Below are positions 48,181 through 56,823 of a stretch of DNA of 64,000 nucleotides, one piece after another (the stretch's first letter is position 1; every line of letters starts with the position of its first letter). This stretch comes from Cyanoderma ruficeps (Eukaryota; Chordata; Aves; Passeriformes; Timaliidae): NCBI GenBank assembly GCA_008694505.1, contig VZDJ01000049.1, positions 434,001-498,000 on the forward strand. The letters are read 5' to 3'. The translations under genes were made by a program, and so were the position numbers. The notes under the pieces are model-generated. The model had not been told where the DNA came from, made no database searches, and worked only from the letters and a program-made list of their open reading frames with translations.

Positions 48181-48864
48181 TAACATCAAAAGATTCTAGC
48201 CTGGCAGGGTGATGAATCAGAGGTTGAATACACAACACTTGTTCAGGTATCACTCCGGGGATTCAGTTTTCCTTTACATGGTAATTCTAAGTTGAATTTT
48301 TAGGCCAACAGTTGTATTTCTTGGGAAATCTATACCATTCTCCTAGCAGTTTCCTTGAAATAACTCATGGATCTTCACCAACTAAATTCCAATTTAAAAG
48401 ATTTGTCAGTCAGAAAATCCCAATCTCAATAAAAGGTAAATGCAGCTGGAGCTCTCCGAGCCAGGCTGATGGCAATAAAGGAGCAGGGAGTTTCTATTAG
48501 CTCAAATAAGTTAACAGATTCCAGGTAATCCTTCCTATTACCACCAAACACCTGCATACAGATGCCACATTGTAAGTGAGGATGGATTTTTAATTTCTGG
48601 AAACGTAAAAGGCTGGGCACAGCCTGTGCTGGGAAGGCAATGGAGGAGGGAGGGATGGGGCAAGACCTTTGCTGAGAAGAGGCTTCCTGCTGCAAAAGTC
48701 CACGGGATGCTGTAGAATGGTAAAGTCATTCATCACGTGTATTTAAAGTTGAATTTGCTGATATTTTATGGTATTGGATTTTATTTCTATTAACATTTTA
48801 TGCTGAAATTACAGAATGATTCGTGAGTACTGAATTTTTGATTGCTTTTATACTTGCTGGGACA
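48181..48864. other. AT-rich non-coding stretch
   Basis: Nothing recognised. Short frames only. Confidence 0.5.
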
Positions 48865-48890
48865 CTATTAACGTTGATTTACGTTAATAG
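48865..48890. repeat. Perfect 10-bp inverted repeat (CTATTAACGT...)
   Basis: CTATTAACGT (48865-48874), loop TGATTT, then ACGTTAATAG (48881-48890) are exact reverse complements. The arms contain ATTAAC and GTTAAT, half-site words of HNF1-type homeodomain dimers, but in outward-facing order. Either a dimer site or a small hairpin is possible. Confidence 0.95.
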
Positions 48891-49835
48891 CACTGTAAGA
48901 AGATATTAACAATGAAATTTCCAAAAGCACTTAGCATCCCATAATTGGAGTTAAATGACAAAAAAAATGAGGGGATAATAAAGTAGAGAGAGAGACAGAA
49001 TTTTTGACAATACTCCCTCTAAACTGTATTTTTCAGGAAGAATTGGAGCAGGACGGTTTTATAAAAGAATGAAGTCCCCCATCAGGAAGAGAACACTTTT
49101 ACTGACTGAGAAGGTGAGGGTGGCTGGAGCTGCACGGGGGATCCCAGGGAAAACACGGAGCCCCAGCTGCACACGGCAGGGCTGGCAGCCCCTCTGAGCT
49201 CCAGGACTGCGGCTACAGAGGGACCGCCAAGGGGGCAGGGAGGAGCCACCTTCGGTCTGCTGAGGATGAGGATGAGCTTTTCCAGGGGAAGGACAGAAAC
49301 GGGACTCTGGTGAAGGTGCTGCGGGACCAGCCAGGATCCCAGAGCTGACTGCACACCCCCCCACGCCTTTCTCTGATCCCAAATCTGCTAAACCAAACTT
49401 CATTTACTTCTTTAAAGCAGAATTGCCACAAATTCTACTCTGACATCGCTTGGATACTGTTTTTAAAAGTCTCTTTCCATTAAAAAACCATCAAAGTGCT
49501 TTTTTGTTTAAGAGTGCTTCACTGATCTCATCACCAGAAGTTAAATAGCTCAGTAAGGGAACACTCAGGGCAACGTGACAAATCGTGTGAAAACTTGGAA
49601 CAAAAAAGTAAACTTGAAACAAAAATGTTAAACTAGACAACATAAAGGAACAAAACACCTTGATTAGCTTTGAGTAGCTCTGGGAAAAAATGCCAAAAAT
49701 GTTTGTAGGGAGGTGTTTTATCAGTTTTGTTTAAATGACATTTTTGTGGGGGTCAGAAGGGAGATTTGACAAAACATTTTCAAGCAGTTTTAATCAAGAA
49801 AATAACTACAAAAATATTATGTTGCAAGAAGAATG
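48891..49835. other. Non-coding stretch
   Basis: A GC-richer patch at about 49100-49380 lies between AT-rich flanks. Frames up to 114 codons on the minus strand are unrecognised. Confidence 0.5.
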
Positions 49836-49943
49836 AGCAACCTGGTCTAGTGGAAAGTGTTCCTGTCCATGGCAGGGTTGAAACTGCATGAACTTACAAG
49901 ATTCCTTCCAACCCAAACCATGCTGGGGTTGTATGATAAATAC
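49836..49943 (+). mobile_element. CR1 LINE 3' fragment
   Basis: 'gagcaacctggtctagtggaaagtgttcctgtccatggcagggttgaaactgcatgaac...gattccttccaacccaaaccatgctggggttgtatgat' is the avian CR1 tail in plus orientation, about 100 bases long. The ATTCTATG end is mutated to GTTGTATG. Confidence 0.92.
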
Positions 49944-51735
49944 TGATGTACAAACCTCAGCTGAGCAGGGATCTGTGAGATCTCATGATCTGTCTCCTCA
50001 CACATCACCCCACCACAAGTCTGGAGTTGTCCAGTTGCAGGTTGTGGCAGAGATCAGCTTGGGGAAGGAGTTCTTTTGTGTGACCACAAACAGTGATTGT
50101 GCTGCTCAGGAAATGCAGGATTTGTTATTATACAAAAGCAGAAAGATTTCTTGTTTTGAAAGATCAGCCAGTACTTCCCTTCAATGGGAAAGTGACTGTT
50201 CCAGAGGCACGGCTGCATTTTGGACACTGCCACCTTCACTGAGTTAAAAACAAACAAACAAACCTCAACCCAACCCCTTTTATCAGCAGGAACCACATTT
50301 GCTTACACAGAAGATGTCAGCAGCCCAGAGTAAATAGATCAAATGGAGCTGACATGCTACTAAATTTAATATGCATCCTCCTGTCTTTAAAATTCCCATC
50401 TACCCACGCATTTCAAAGGTAAGTTTGTGGATTTCTTAAGTAATTATATTTCAATAACAGGCGAGAGAGAAACGCCTGGAAACTTAACAAAACCACTGAC
50501 TGCTACATAAATTAAAAACTGATTGATGGACGGAGAACTTAGATGAATCGTTAAATTGGCACATGATTGGGAAAACAGATCCAAGGCTTGTGTAGGGCCC
50601 AGCTCAGCAGACTGTGACAGGCACGTCCCCAAAGGAACAGCCACGCAGACAAAACAAGGGGTGAGTGGTCGGTACCCAAAGGCAGAGTCGGGTGCTGGAT
50701 GGGCACCAGAGTGGAGGAAAAACACAGAGCTGCAGAGACAGGTATGGCACTCAGGTGTATGAGGACACAACTGTCCCCAGCCCTGTCGCCCTCCTGGGTG
50801 TTCTCCCACAACCTGTTTCAGCCTGCTCCCCACTGCTGCAGCAAATCCCACCTCTGTGGGGCTGACACCACAGCCAGAGGGCCTGAGGGGAGCAGGACGG
50901 ACACGAGTGAGCCAGGAAATGGCTATTTCTGGAGCAGAAGTATCAGAGAAAAGCGGGTTGTATGAAGAGGAGAGAGAAGGTGGCCGTGCCCCTGAGAGTA
51001 ACAATGATCCCTGCAACACCAAAACCTCCCAAGGGCCCGGCGCCACGCTCTCCTCTCCAAGCTGCGCCACTAGCCAGCGCCTGCAACATCTCAAGTGGGA
51101 AAATGTAATTTTATTAAGGCTCTTGGAGCTTCACTCTCAGCATCTGCACTGCAGCAGAGCATACAAAGGGAGGTTATGAAGAATTTCTCATTACGGCCAC
51201 AGGCACAGACTCATAACATCCCCTGGCCAACCTCGGTTAATAAAGCTCCTGCTCTGCCCACCTGCCCCCAGCCCCTCACCCACAGGTGCCCCCGCCCTGG
51301 GCCACCCTGCACATGGCCCCCTCAGCCCTCACGGACAGGAAACTCCTGCTTTGTCTTCCCTAACTCTTATTGCATGGGCACCTTCATTTGCAAACCTGCT
51401 CTTGGAGGCCCAGAGCTGTAATTAATCCATGTCACAGGAAAGCTGTAGTGTCGGGAGAATTTATGACTGGCTCTGAGCTGCCGTGATGAGCAGGGGCACC
51501 TCAGCCCCTTGTGATATAAATGCCTCTGCTAATTGGATTGCAGGAGCTAATCAGGAGCTGGAGAGAGAATGAAGGCGCTCAGCCCCCTCGCTGCTGGCGT
51601 GGGCTGATAAAGCTGGCAGCCACGGGAATTGCATCTGCGGGAATTGCAGCCTGGCCCGAGATGGCTATCAGGGGGTGCCCAGGGCCACTGGTGTGGGGCA
51701 GCCATGGAGAGAGCAGGGAGGGCAGGGCAGCTGTC
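49944..51735. other. Non-coding stretch with a donor-like site
   Basis: AAAG|GTAAGT at about 50416-50424 is a good donor match with no exon context. The 216-codon minus frame (50444-51094) has no recognisable domain. From about 51430 to 51610 the DNA is complex, with CTAATTGGATTGCAGGAGCTAATCAGGAG (homeodomain-type words). Confidence 0.4.
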
Positions 51736-51740
51736 CACGA

Positions 51741-51830
51741 GGGCAGTGCACACACTCACGGGGCTGTGCTCACACCCGAGGGCAGTGCACACACCCACAG
51801 GGCAGTGCTCACCCCCAAGGGCTGTGAGGG
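51741..51830. repeat. Imperfect 19-20-bp tandem repeat
   Basis: GGGCAGTGCACACACTCAC, GGGGCTGTGCTCACACCCGA, GGGCAGTGCACACACCCACA, GGGCAGTGCTCACCCCCAA and GGGCTGTG follow one another, starting at 51741, 51760, 51780, 51800 and 51819. Two alternating variants give a double unit of about 39-40 bases. It lies just upstream of the 39-bp array. Confidence 0.85.
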
Positions 51831-51858
51831 TGGGCCCGTGAACACAGGAAGGAAGTGG

Positions 51859-52027
51859 CTGCTCTGGCCAGGGGCTGTCCCCAGAACGCCCTGCTGTCTG
51901 CTCCGGCCAGGGGCTGTCCCCAGAACGCCCTGCTGGCTGCTCCGGCCAGGGGCTGTCCCCAGAACGCCCTGCTGGCTGCTCCGGCCAGGGGCTGTCCCCA
52001 GAACGCCCGGCTGGCTGCTCTGGCCAG
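51859..52027. repeat. 39-bp minisatellite, 4.3 copies
   Basis: The unit CTGCTCCGGCCAGGGGCTGT...CCCTGCTGG starts at 51859, 51898, 51937 and 51976, and a partial copy starts at 52015. The copies differ at only a few bases (CTCTGG/CTCCGG, CTGCTGTCTG/CTGCTGGCTG, CCTGC/CCGGC). Because 39 is 13 codons, the array reads as a 13-residue repeat in every open frame. The plus frame at 51520-52182 (220 codons) and the minus frames here owe their length to it. Not evidence for a protein. Confidence 0.97.
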
Positions 52028-52895
52028 CAGCACCTCGGGCAGCCCTGGGCTGGGGTATGACCATGGCACTGCATGACCACCTGGCCTGGCCGGTGTTGTG
52101 CACACCCCATGGCCCCCCTCTGCAGGCCTTGGGGTCTCCATTCCTGACCTCAAGCATTAGAAAGGGGCTGAATACTCAATGATCCCAACACCATGTCTAT
52201 TGACACCTTCAGTATGTGCCTTTCCCCAGAAAGACAGCAAACCAGAGAGCTGAGGTGGAAGAGACACAGGAAGGACTCTCCTGCAGTAGCAGTGAGGTTG
52301 ACCGTGCCAGGAACAACCTGAGCGAACGTCCCCGGCTACACATATGCTCCACACACCACATGGGCAGGTGGGATGTGGTTCCTGAGGATGGGCTCAGGAT
52401 GCTCTTAAGATGGTCTCACTGCAGCCTTCACAAAATCCTAAAGCTCAATGATCATCCCCAGCTCCTGACCAGGGCAGACCTGTCCACAGGAAGAGTTCTG
52501 GATGGAGAGGTCTGACCTGGCTCTCCAGCCACACAAACCAAACACATGCAGGTCCCCACTGGAGAACAGGGGTTTTTTTGCAATCCAAGGCTCTTCTACA
52601 TTCAAACAGCTTTTCTGTCTTCTCCATGTCCTTCTTATCGCCGTTTATTTTCATCTCTGCTTCCCTTTCTTACAAATACATGGATTAGAAAGAAAATCCT
52701 GAAAATGATGACTAAACCCAGCCATCCCCTCCTTGTGGAAACACTTTCCCACCTTCTTAAACCTTTTTGGAGGCACGAGGGAAAATAACCCTTGTATTTA
52801 TGCAAATTTCAAAGTGGCGTGTGATGATGGAAACAAAACAGTGCTGGAGCGCAGCCAAGGCATGGCACCGACGGGGCCTCTCAGCTGCTCGCCTC
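52028..52895. other. Non-coding stretch
   Basis: No gene is recognised. The 99-codon plus frame at 52216-52515 and others are unrecognised. Confidence 0.5.
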
Positions 52896-52924
52896 TCGAT
52901 TCTTCGGGGGAAGCAGCTGTAGAG

Positions 52925-53065
52925 AAATGAAAATACAGAAGCCCCCGCACGCACCCGCCGCCGCCCGCGCGCATTCCAGCACCCGTCACCTCGGAGGCGG
53001 CAGGATGCGGGCTCTGGCCAGGCTCTGCCTGCAGCCCGGAGCACCCTGTCGTCCCCCACAAGCCT
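52925..53065. promoter_or_regulatory. Short CpG-rich block, possible promoter
   Basis: 'cccccgcacgcacccgccgccgcccgcgcgcattcc' and 'cgtcacctcggaggcggcagg' make a dense CpG patch at the left edge of the purine-rich, poly(A)-signal-bearing region. It could be the promoter of the candidate transcript to the right. The direction and start are not determined by the sequence. Confidence 0.35.
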
Positions 53066-53204
53066 CCCTGTCCCGCTGCTCCCGATTCCCCTTTCAGGAA
53101 TTTACAAACATTTTCCGCAGATCAATATCTGTATTGATTATTCATTGTGAGCGAGTCCTGTGTCTTTGGTGATCCAACCTGGCAGAGTGAGCAGCCAAAG
53201 GCTG

Positions 53205-53420
53205 CAGCAGATACGGGGGGGAAAGAAAAGGAGAAAAAAGCCCTCCAGAAGGCGAGAGAGACCCAGATCTGGCTGGGTTTGCTGCTGGCAGCAACGGAGA
53301 CGGATGGAGAGGAAGGAAGGAAGGAAGAAAATGGGAATGGCATGAAAAGGAATGAAGAGACGAGAGAGCCGAGGAGAAAAAGCGAGAGCAGGAAAAACAA
53401 AGTCACCGCTGGAGAACTGG
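53205..53420 (+). other. Long purine-rich strand with (GGAA)4
   Basis: About 200 bases of the plus strand are dominated by A and G (GAAAGAAAAGGAGAAAAAAG, GAGAGAGACC, GGAAGGAAGGAAGGAA at 53311-53326, GAGAAAAAGCGAGAGCAGG). Such tracts can bind GAGA/ETS-type factors or form triplex DNA. It explains the Lys/Glu-rich 151-codon plus frame here. Confidence 0.75.
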
Positions 53421-53830
53421 TGCCGGGGCACGCCGGCAGCCTGGAGAGATTCCAGCCTTGTGCTCGCCCTTCTGCACAGGGATGCGATGGACTTACTGCT
53501 TCGGGAGTGAAAAGTGACTCACGGTTTTGGTATCTGCTACGTAAGAGCTTTGGGGGGATTCCTTGGCTGGCTGACAGAAAGGGAAGAAAGCAGCAGCAGT
53601 GAGGTAAAACGCGATCCCTTCCTCCTGCCTTCCTGGGAATACGCGTCGCCCGGGCTGGCTGGAGCAGCTCGCTGCTCGCTTATGATATGCAAAAGGAGAA
53701 TAATTAAAAGCGCCAGCATCACTTGCAAAGTGAGTAAACACAAAGCCTTTCAAAACATGCTCTTCAGCTAATGAGAAGCTGTAATTTCTTATACTTAAAG
53801 GCAAAAAAGACCCTGATGAGGCTCGGTGGA

Positions 53831-53866
53831 GTGTGCGCGCGCGCCTGCGTGTGTGTGCATGTGTTT
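53831..53866. repeat. Alternating GT/GC run, Z-DNA-prone
   Basis: GTGTGCGCGCGCGC followed by TGCGTGTGTGTGCATGTGT is an almost uninterrupted alternating purine-pyrimidine tract with a (GC)5 core. Such tracts favour Z-DNA and often lie near active promoters. It is also a decayed dinucleotide microsatellite. Confidence 0.85.
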
Positions 53867-54569
53867 GTAGATATGAGAGAATCAGTTAATTGTTGATGAT
53901 GTTTAGAAAAGGGATTATGAGAAAAGACACTGAAATGATGACAGGGAACATCTTGGATCAGAGCCAGAGAAATAAAATAATCAAGGACAATCAAGCCTGC
54001 AGCTCCAGAGAAAGCGCCGACTGTTCTGCCAGGGACTTGGAAGGAATTTCCCCGCGCTGCCGAGCTGCAGCTGGAATACGTGCTTGGCACCAGGAGAGAG
54101 AACTGCAAGGAGCAGCTTGCTTGGAGCATGAGACAACAGAAGAGAGAACTACGGAGCTCTGCTATAATTCAGAGGTTAAACAGCTTTGTCTGCTTATGTG
54201 TCAGGTGGAGACTTGGTTTTGTCCACATCTGACCTGCCCTGAAAATGCAACTTCTGAAATCCCCTGACTGAAACCGGAGCTGAGGATTCTCCAGATGCCT
54301 CTCCAGAACTACTGTGACGTTATGAAAACAAAGGAAAGGGAGCTCGAGGAATTAAGTTCTCCTGTGGCTGCAGGACCTGATGGACCTGACCATGGAAACT
54401 GTTCTCTGGAATCGATTCCTTCCTTAATTCTGGAAATCAGAACCCCCTTGCTCCAGCTGGGGATTGCAGCTCACAAGCACACAGGAAAGGTGGCGGTCAT
54501 CAGGAATACCAGGAGCAAGCTTTTCTTCCAACCTGGGCATCTAGCTGCTGTCCTGAACGGATGGATTTT

Positions 54570-54612
54570 AATAAATGTTGGCTTTCTCTTGGGCTGAGGT
54601 TGGGTGGGGAGA
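54570..54612 (+). terminator. Poly(A) signal with GT-rich downstream element
   Basis: AATAAA at 54570-54575 is followed some 20-35 bases later by TGGGCTGAGGTTGGGTGGGG, the arrangement of a vertebrate cleavage/polyadenylation site. A second AATAAA lies at 54616-54621. Without transcript evidence it is only a good motif match. Confidence 0.35.
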
Positions 54613-54829
54613 GAGAATAAAGGGAAATTCAAACCATCCTGTGACTGCCGTGTTGTCAGTGAGCTACAGAAATGCCGTCCCTTTGTTTTGGATGCTAAAC
54701 TCCGTCTGACTTCATTGTTGCTGGATTTTGGCACATTACACTCTGAGCTTCTCCAGCAGCAGAAACACATGGTCTATTAAAGTGGGAATCTTTGGGGACG
54801 CGGAGGCAGAGGAACGAGCCAATCATACG

Positions 54830-55150
54830 TGGCTTTTGCGCAGTGCCTTCTCCCAGCTTTGCGGCAATCTTTCCGGATGGTGCGGATGGTAGGTACGCCT
54901 GTGCCCAGGAGGGCGGAGGGCGGCGGGGGCGCGGAGGGGCCGCGGGCGCGTGGCGGAGCCGGGATGTGCCACGGCCGCGGGGCTGCCAGGCGGACACCCC
55001 TTCCCTTCCCTTCCTTTCCCTTCCCCTGCCCGGCTGCCGAGCCTGCTCAGACCTGAGCGGAATGTTAAACGGCGAGCAGCAGATTAGCATATTAACCAGC
55101 GCTGCCCGGGCGGTGGCAGCCCGGCAGCCGCGGCCACGCGGGGCACAGCC
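54830..55150. promoter_or_regulatory. CpG island candidate
   Basis: CpG-dense sequence ('aggagggcggagggcggcgggggcgcggaggggccgcgggcgcg', later 'cgctgcccgggcggtggcagcccggcagccgcggccacgcgg'), with an AT-richer gap around 55050-55100 containing 'gaatgttaaacgg' and 'gattagcatattaacc'. It lies just beyond the candidate poly(A) site and could start a separate transcript. Frames on both strands (131-145 codons) are GC-driven. Confidence 0.5.
54997..55026. repeat. Short CCCTT pentamer repeat
   Basis: CCCCTTCCCTTCCCTTCCTTTCCCTTCCCC, about five imperfect pentamers, pyrimidine-rich on the plus strand. It lies inside the CpG block. Confidence 0.85.
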
Positions 55151-55330
55151 TGTCAGACGCTCAACCGGCTCCTTTGTCAGAGCCCTTTTTATATTTGTGT
55201 TTGGCTTTTGTTTCCCAATCAGACCCTAGAAATTCATTAACAGCAATGAAAGGCGGGGATGCAAAAACCCATAATGAAAACAAATGATCTATTTAAGCGG
55301 TGCTGGGGCTGAAAGGAGGGGGTTCGTGGC
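55151..55330. promoter_or_regulatory. AT-rich flank with SOX-like words
   Basis: 'cctttgtcagagccctttttatatttgtgtttggcttttgtttcccaatcag' and 'attcattaacagcaatgaaagg' flank the CpG block. They contain CCTTTGT (SOX-like) and CCAAT (at about 55216). A regulatory shore is plausible but unproven. Confidence 0.25.
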
Positions 55331-56638
55331 GCCGGGACTGGAGGAGAAGGAAATCCTGCCACCTGGAAAATGCCGGGACATGCGTGTCCTTCCCCGTGCC
55401 AAGGCTCCAAGGAGACAGTTACTACAAAGCCGGTGGTGTGTGTAAAGATGTTGTAGCATTGTCTTTACAGAGCCTCAAACAAACACCAGCGACTGGTCAG
55501 AAGGAGAGGTCGGTCCTCGCCGTGCCTGCCCCGGCTGCCGGTAATGCCGGAACTCCTCTCTGGTACTCGATGGGCTTTAATTACAAACAACTTGCAGTGT
55601 CCGCAAAGATTTTAAATCGCTTGGCTTTTAAAACCACTCGAGTTCATTCACACGGGCCCTCTGCTCCGGCCCAGCAGTGTCCTTCAGCCAGCAGCCCTGA
55701 CGGGAGGTGTGGTGGCCACAGGGGACGGCGTGGACCAGCCACTGCCACTGTCCTGGACCTGGCCCCAGGGTGCCGGACCTGACACCAGCCTCCTCAGGTG
55801 TCTTCCTCTCCTGTGTTATTTCTTAGACAGATTATTTCACAAATGTTACTGTCCCCTAAAATGTCACATGGTTGTGAGAATAAAAAGATTTAATCCAAGC
55901 ATGGCCTTTTTATCAGAATTGATCAAATAAGAGAACCCTGAAATAATCTATGTTGTATGATTTTTATTTGTAAATGGTGTGTGTGGGCTTTAAATATCAC
56001 AGAGGCACAATTTACATATTTGCCAACAGGATTTTTAGGCAAATGTGAAAGTTCTCAGCCCCAGAGCTCCATACCCAGTCTGAATGTGCCCATCTGCGGG
56101 GCCAGATGTGCAGATGGGGACACCCTTCCCTGGCCCCAAAAATGTGTCACTGGCACAGTTCTCTGAGCTCCAAGAGTCTGTAATTTGTACCTCTAGGAAA
56201 CAAATATGTTAGCAGGGAAAAGGGAAAGGGGCTTCAGCCCCTTAGTCCCTCTGTACCCTGCTCTTACACTGGCGGGGTCCATGGGCAAAGGCCCCAGGGG
56301 TATGTCCGTGTCCAGTGAGGTGTCCCACTGATTCCAGCTGATTCCACAGCTGTGAACCAAAGACAGGCAACACAAAGATTTTATCTGTTGGAGAAAGTGG
56401 AAGAAAATCTCACAACACCTGCCACACGTCCACATTTTTCAGTGAGGAAAACAACAACAAACTCTTGTCTGAGGAAATCTCTCCAATTTGTACCTGGATG
56501 ATCTTACTCTAATGGACTTTAATCTATCTCCACAATTAAATAAACAAACCAAATCCCTTAAGAACCTTCAAAATTTATCCTAAACTACCACCAGTTCTTA
56601 TCATTAAACTTTTAATTGTAAACACAGCAAATAATGGT
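55331..56638. other. Non-coding stretch
   Basis: No gene or repeat is recognised. The 160-codon plus frame at 55300-55782 starts in the CpG shore and has no recognisable content. Confidence 0.5.
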
Positions 56639-56823
56639 GAAATCACAGAATTATAGAATGGTTTGGGTTGGAAGGGACCTCAAAGTCCCAGTCCCACCCC
56701 TGCCATGGCAGGGACACCTCCCACTGTCCCAGGCTGCTCCCAGCCCCAGTGTCCAGCCTGGCCTTGGGCACGGCCAGGGATCCAGGGGCAGCCACAGCTG
56801 CTCTGGGCACCCTGTGCCAGGGC
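56639..56823 (-). mobile_element. CR1 LINE 3' fragment, well preserved
   Basis: On the plus strand it reads 'aatcacagaattatagaatggtttgggttggaagggacctcaaagtcccagtcccacccctgccatggcagggacacctcccactgtcccaggctgctcc ... ctctgggcaccctgtgccaggg', an almost consensus-like avian CR1 tail in reverse orientation. It is truncated at the 'caacctgttccagtg' region. The best-preserved CR1 copy in the window. Confidence 0.97.

Larger units (their letters stand above)
53070..54600 (+). ncRNA. Candidate non-coding transcript (low confidence)
   Basis: Several loosely consistent signals line up on the plus strand. A CpG block lies at about 52925-53065, then a long purine-rich stretch, a donor-like GAG|GTAAAA with GT at 53604-53605, and a canonical AATAAA at 54570-54575 with GT-rich sequence downstream (54590-54612), followed by a second AATAAA at 54616-54621. 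Plus frames of 151, 125 and 100 codons (53147-53602, 53890-54267, 54295-54597) resemble no known protein. A long non-coding RNA or a 3' UTR-type exon would fit, but each signal can occur by chance. Confidence 0.15.

Noticed and set aside
49836..49943. tRNA-like start 'gagcaacctggtctagtgg'
   Set aside because: It is the 3' part of a CR1 element. The tRNA cloverleaf arms and anticodon stem are absent.
51520..52182. 220-codon plus-strand frame with a 13-residue repeat as a repeat protein
   Set aside because: The periodic translation comes from the 39-bp minisatellite, and the opposite strand is equally open.
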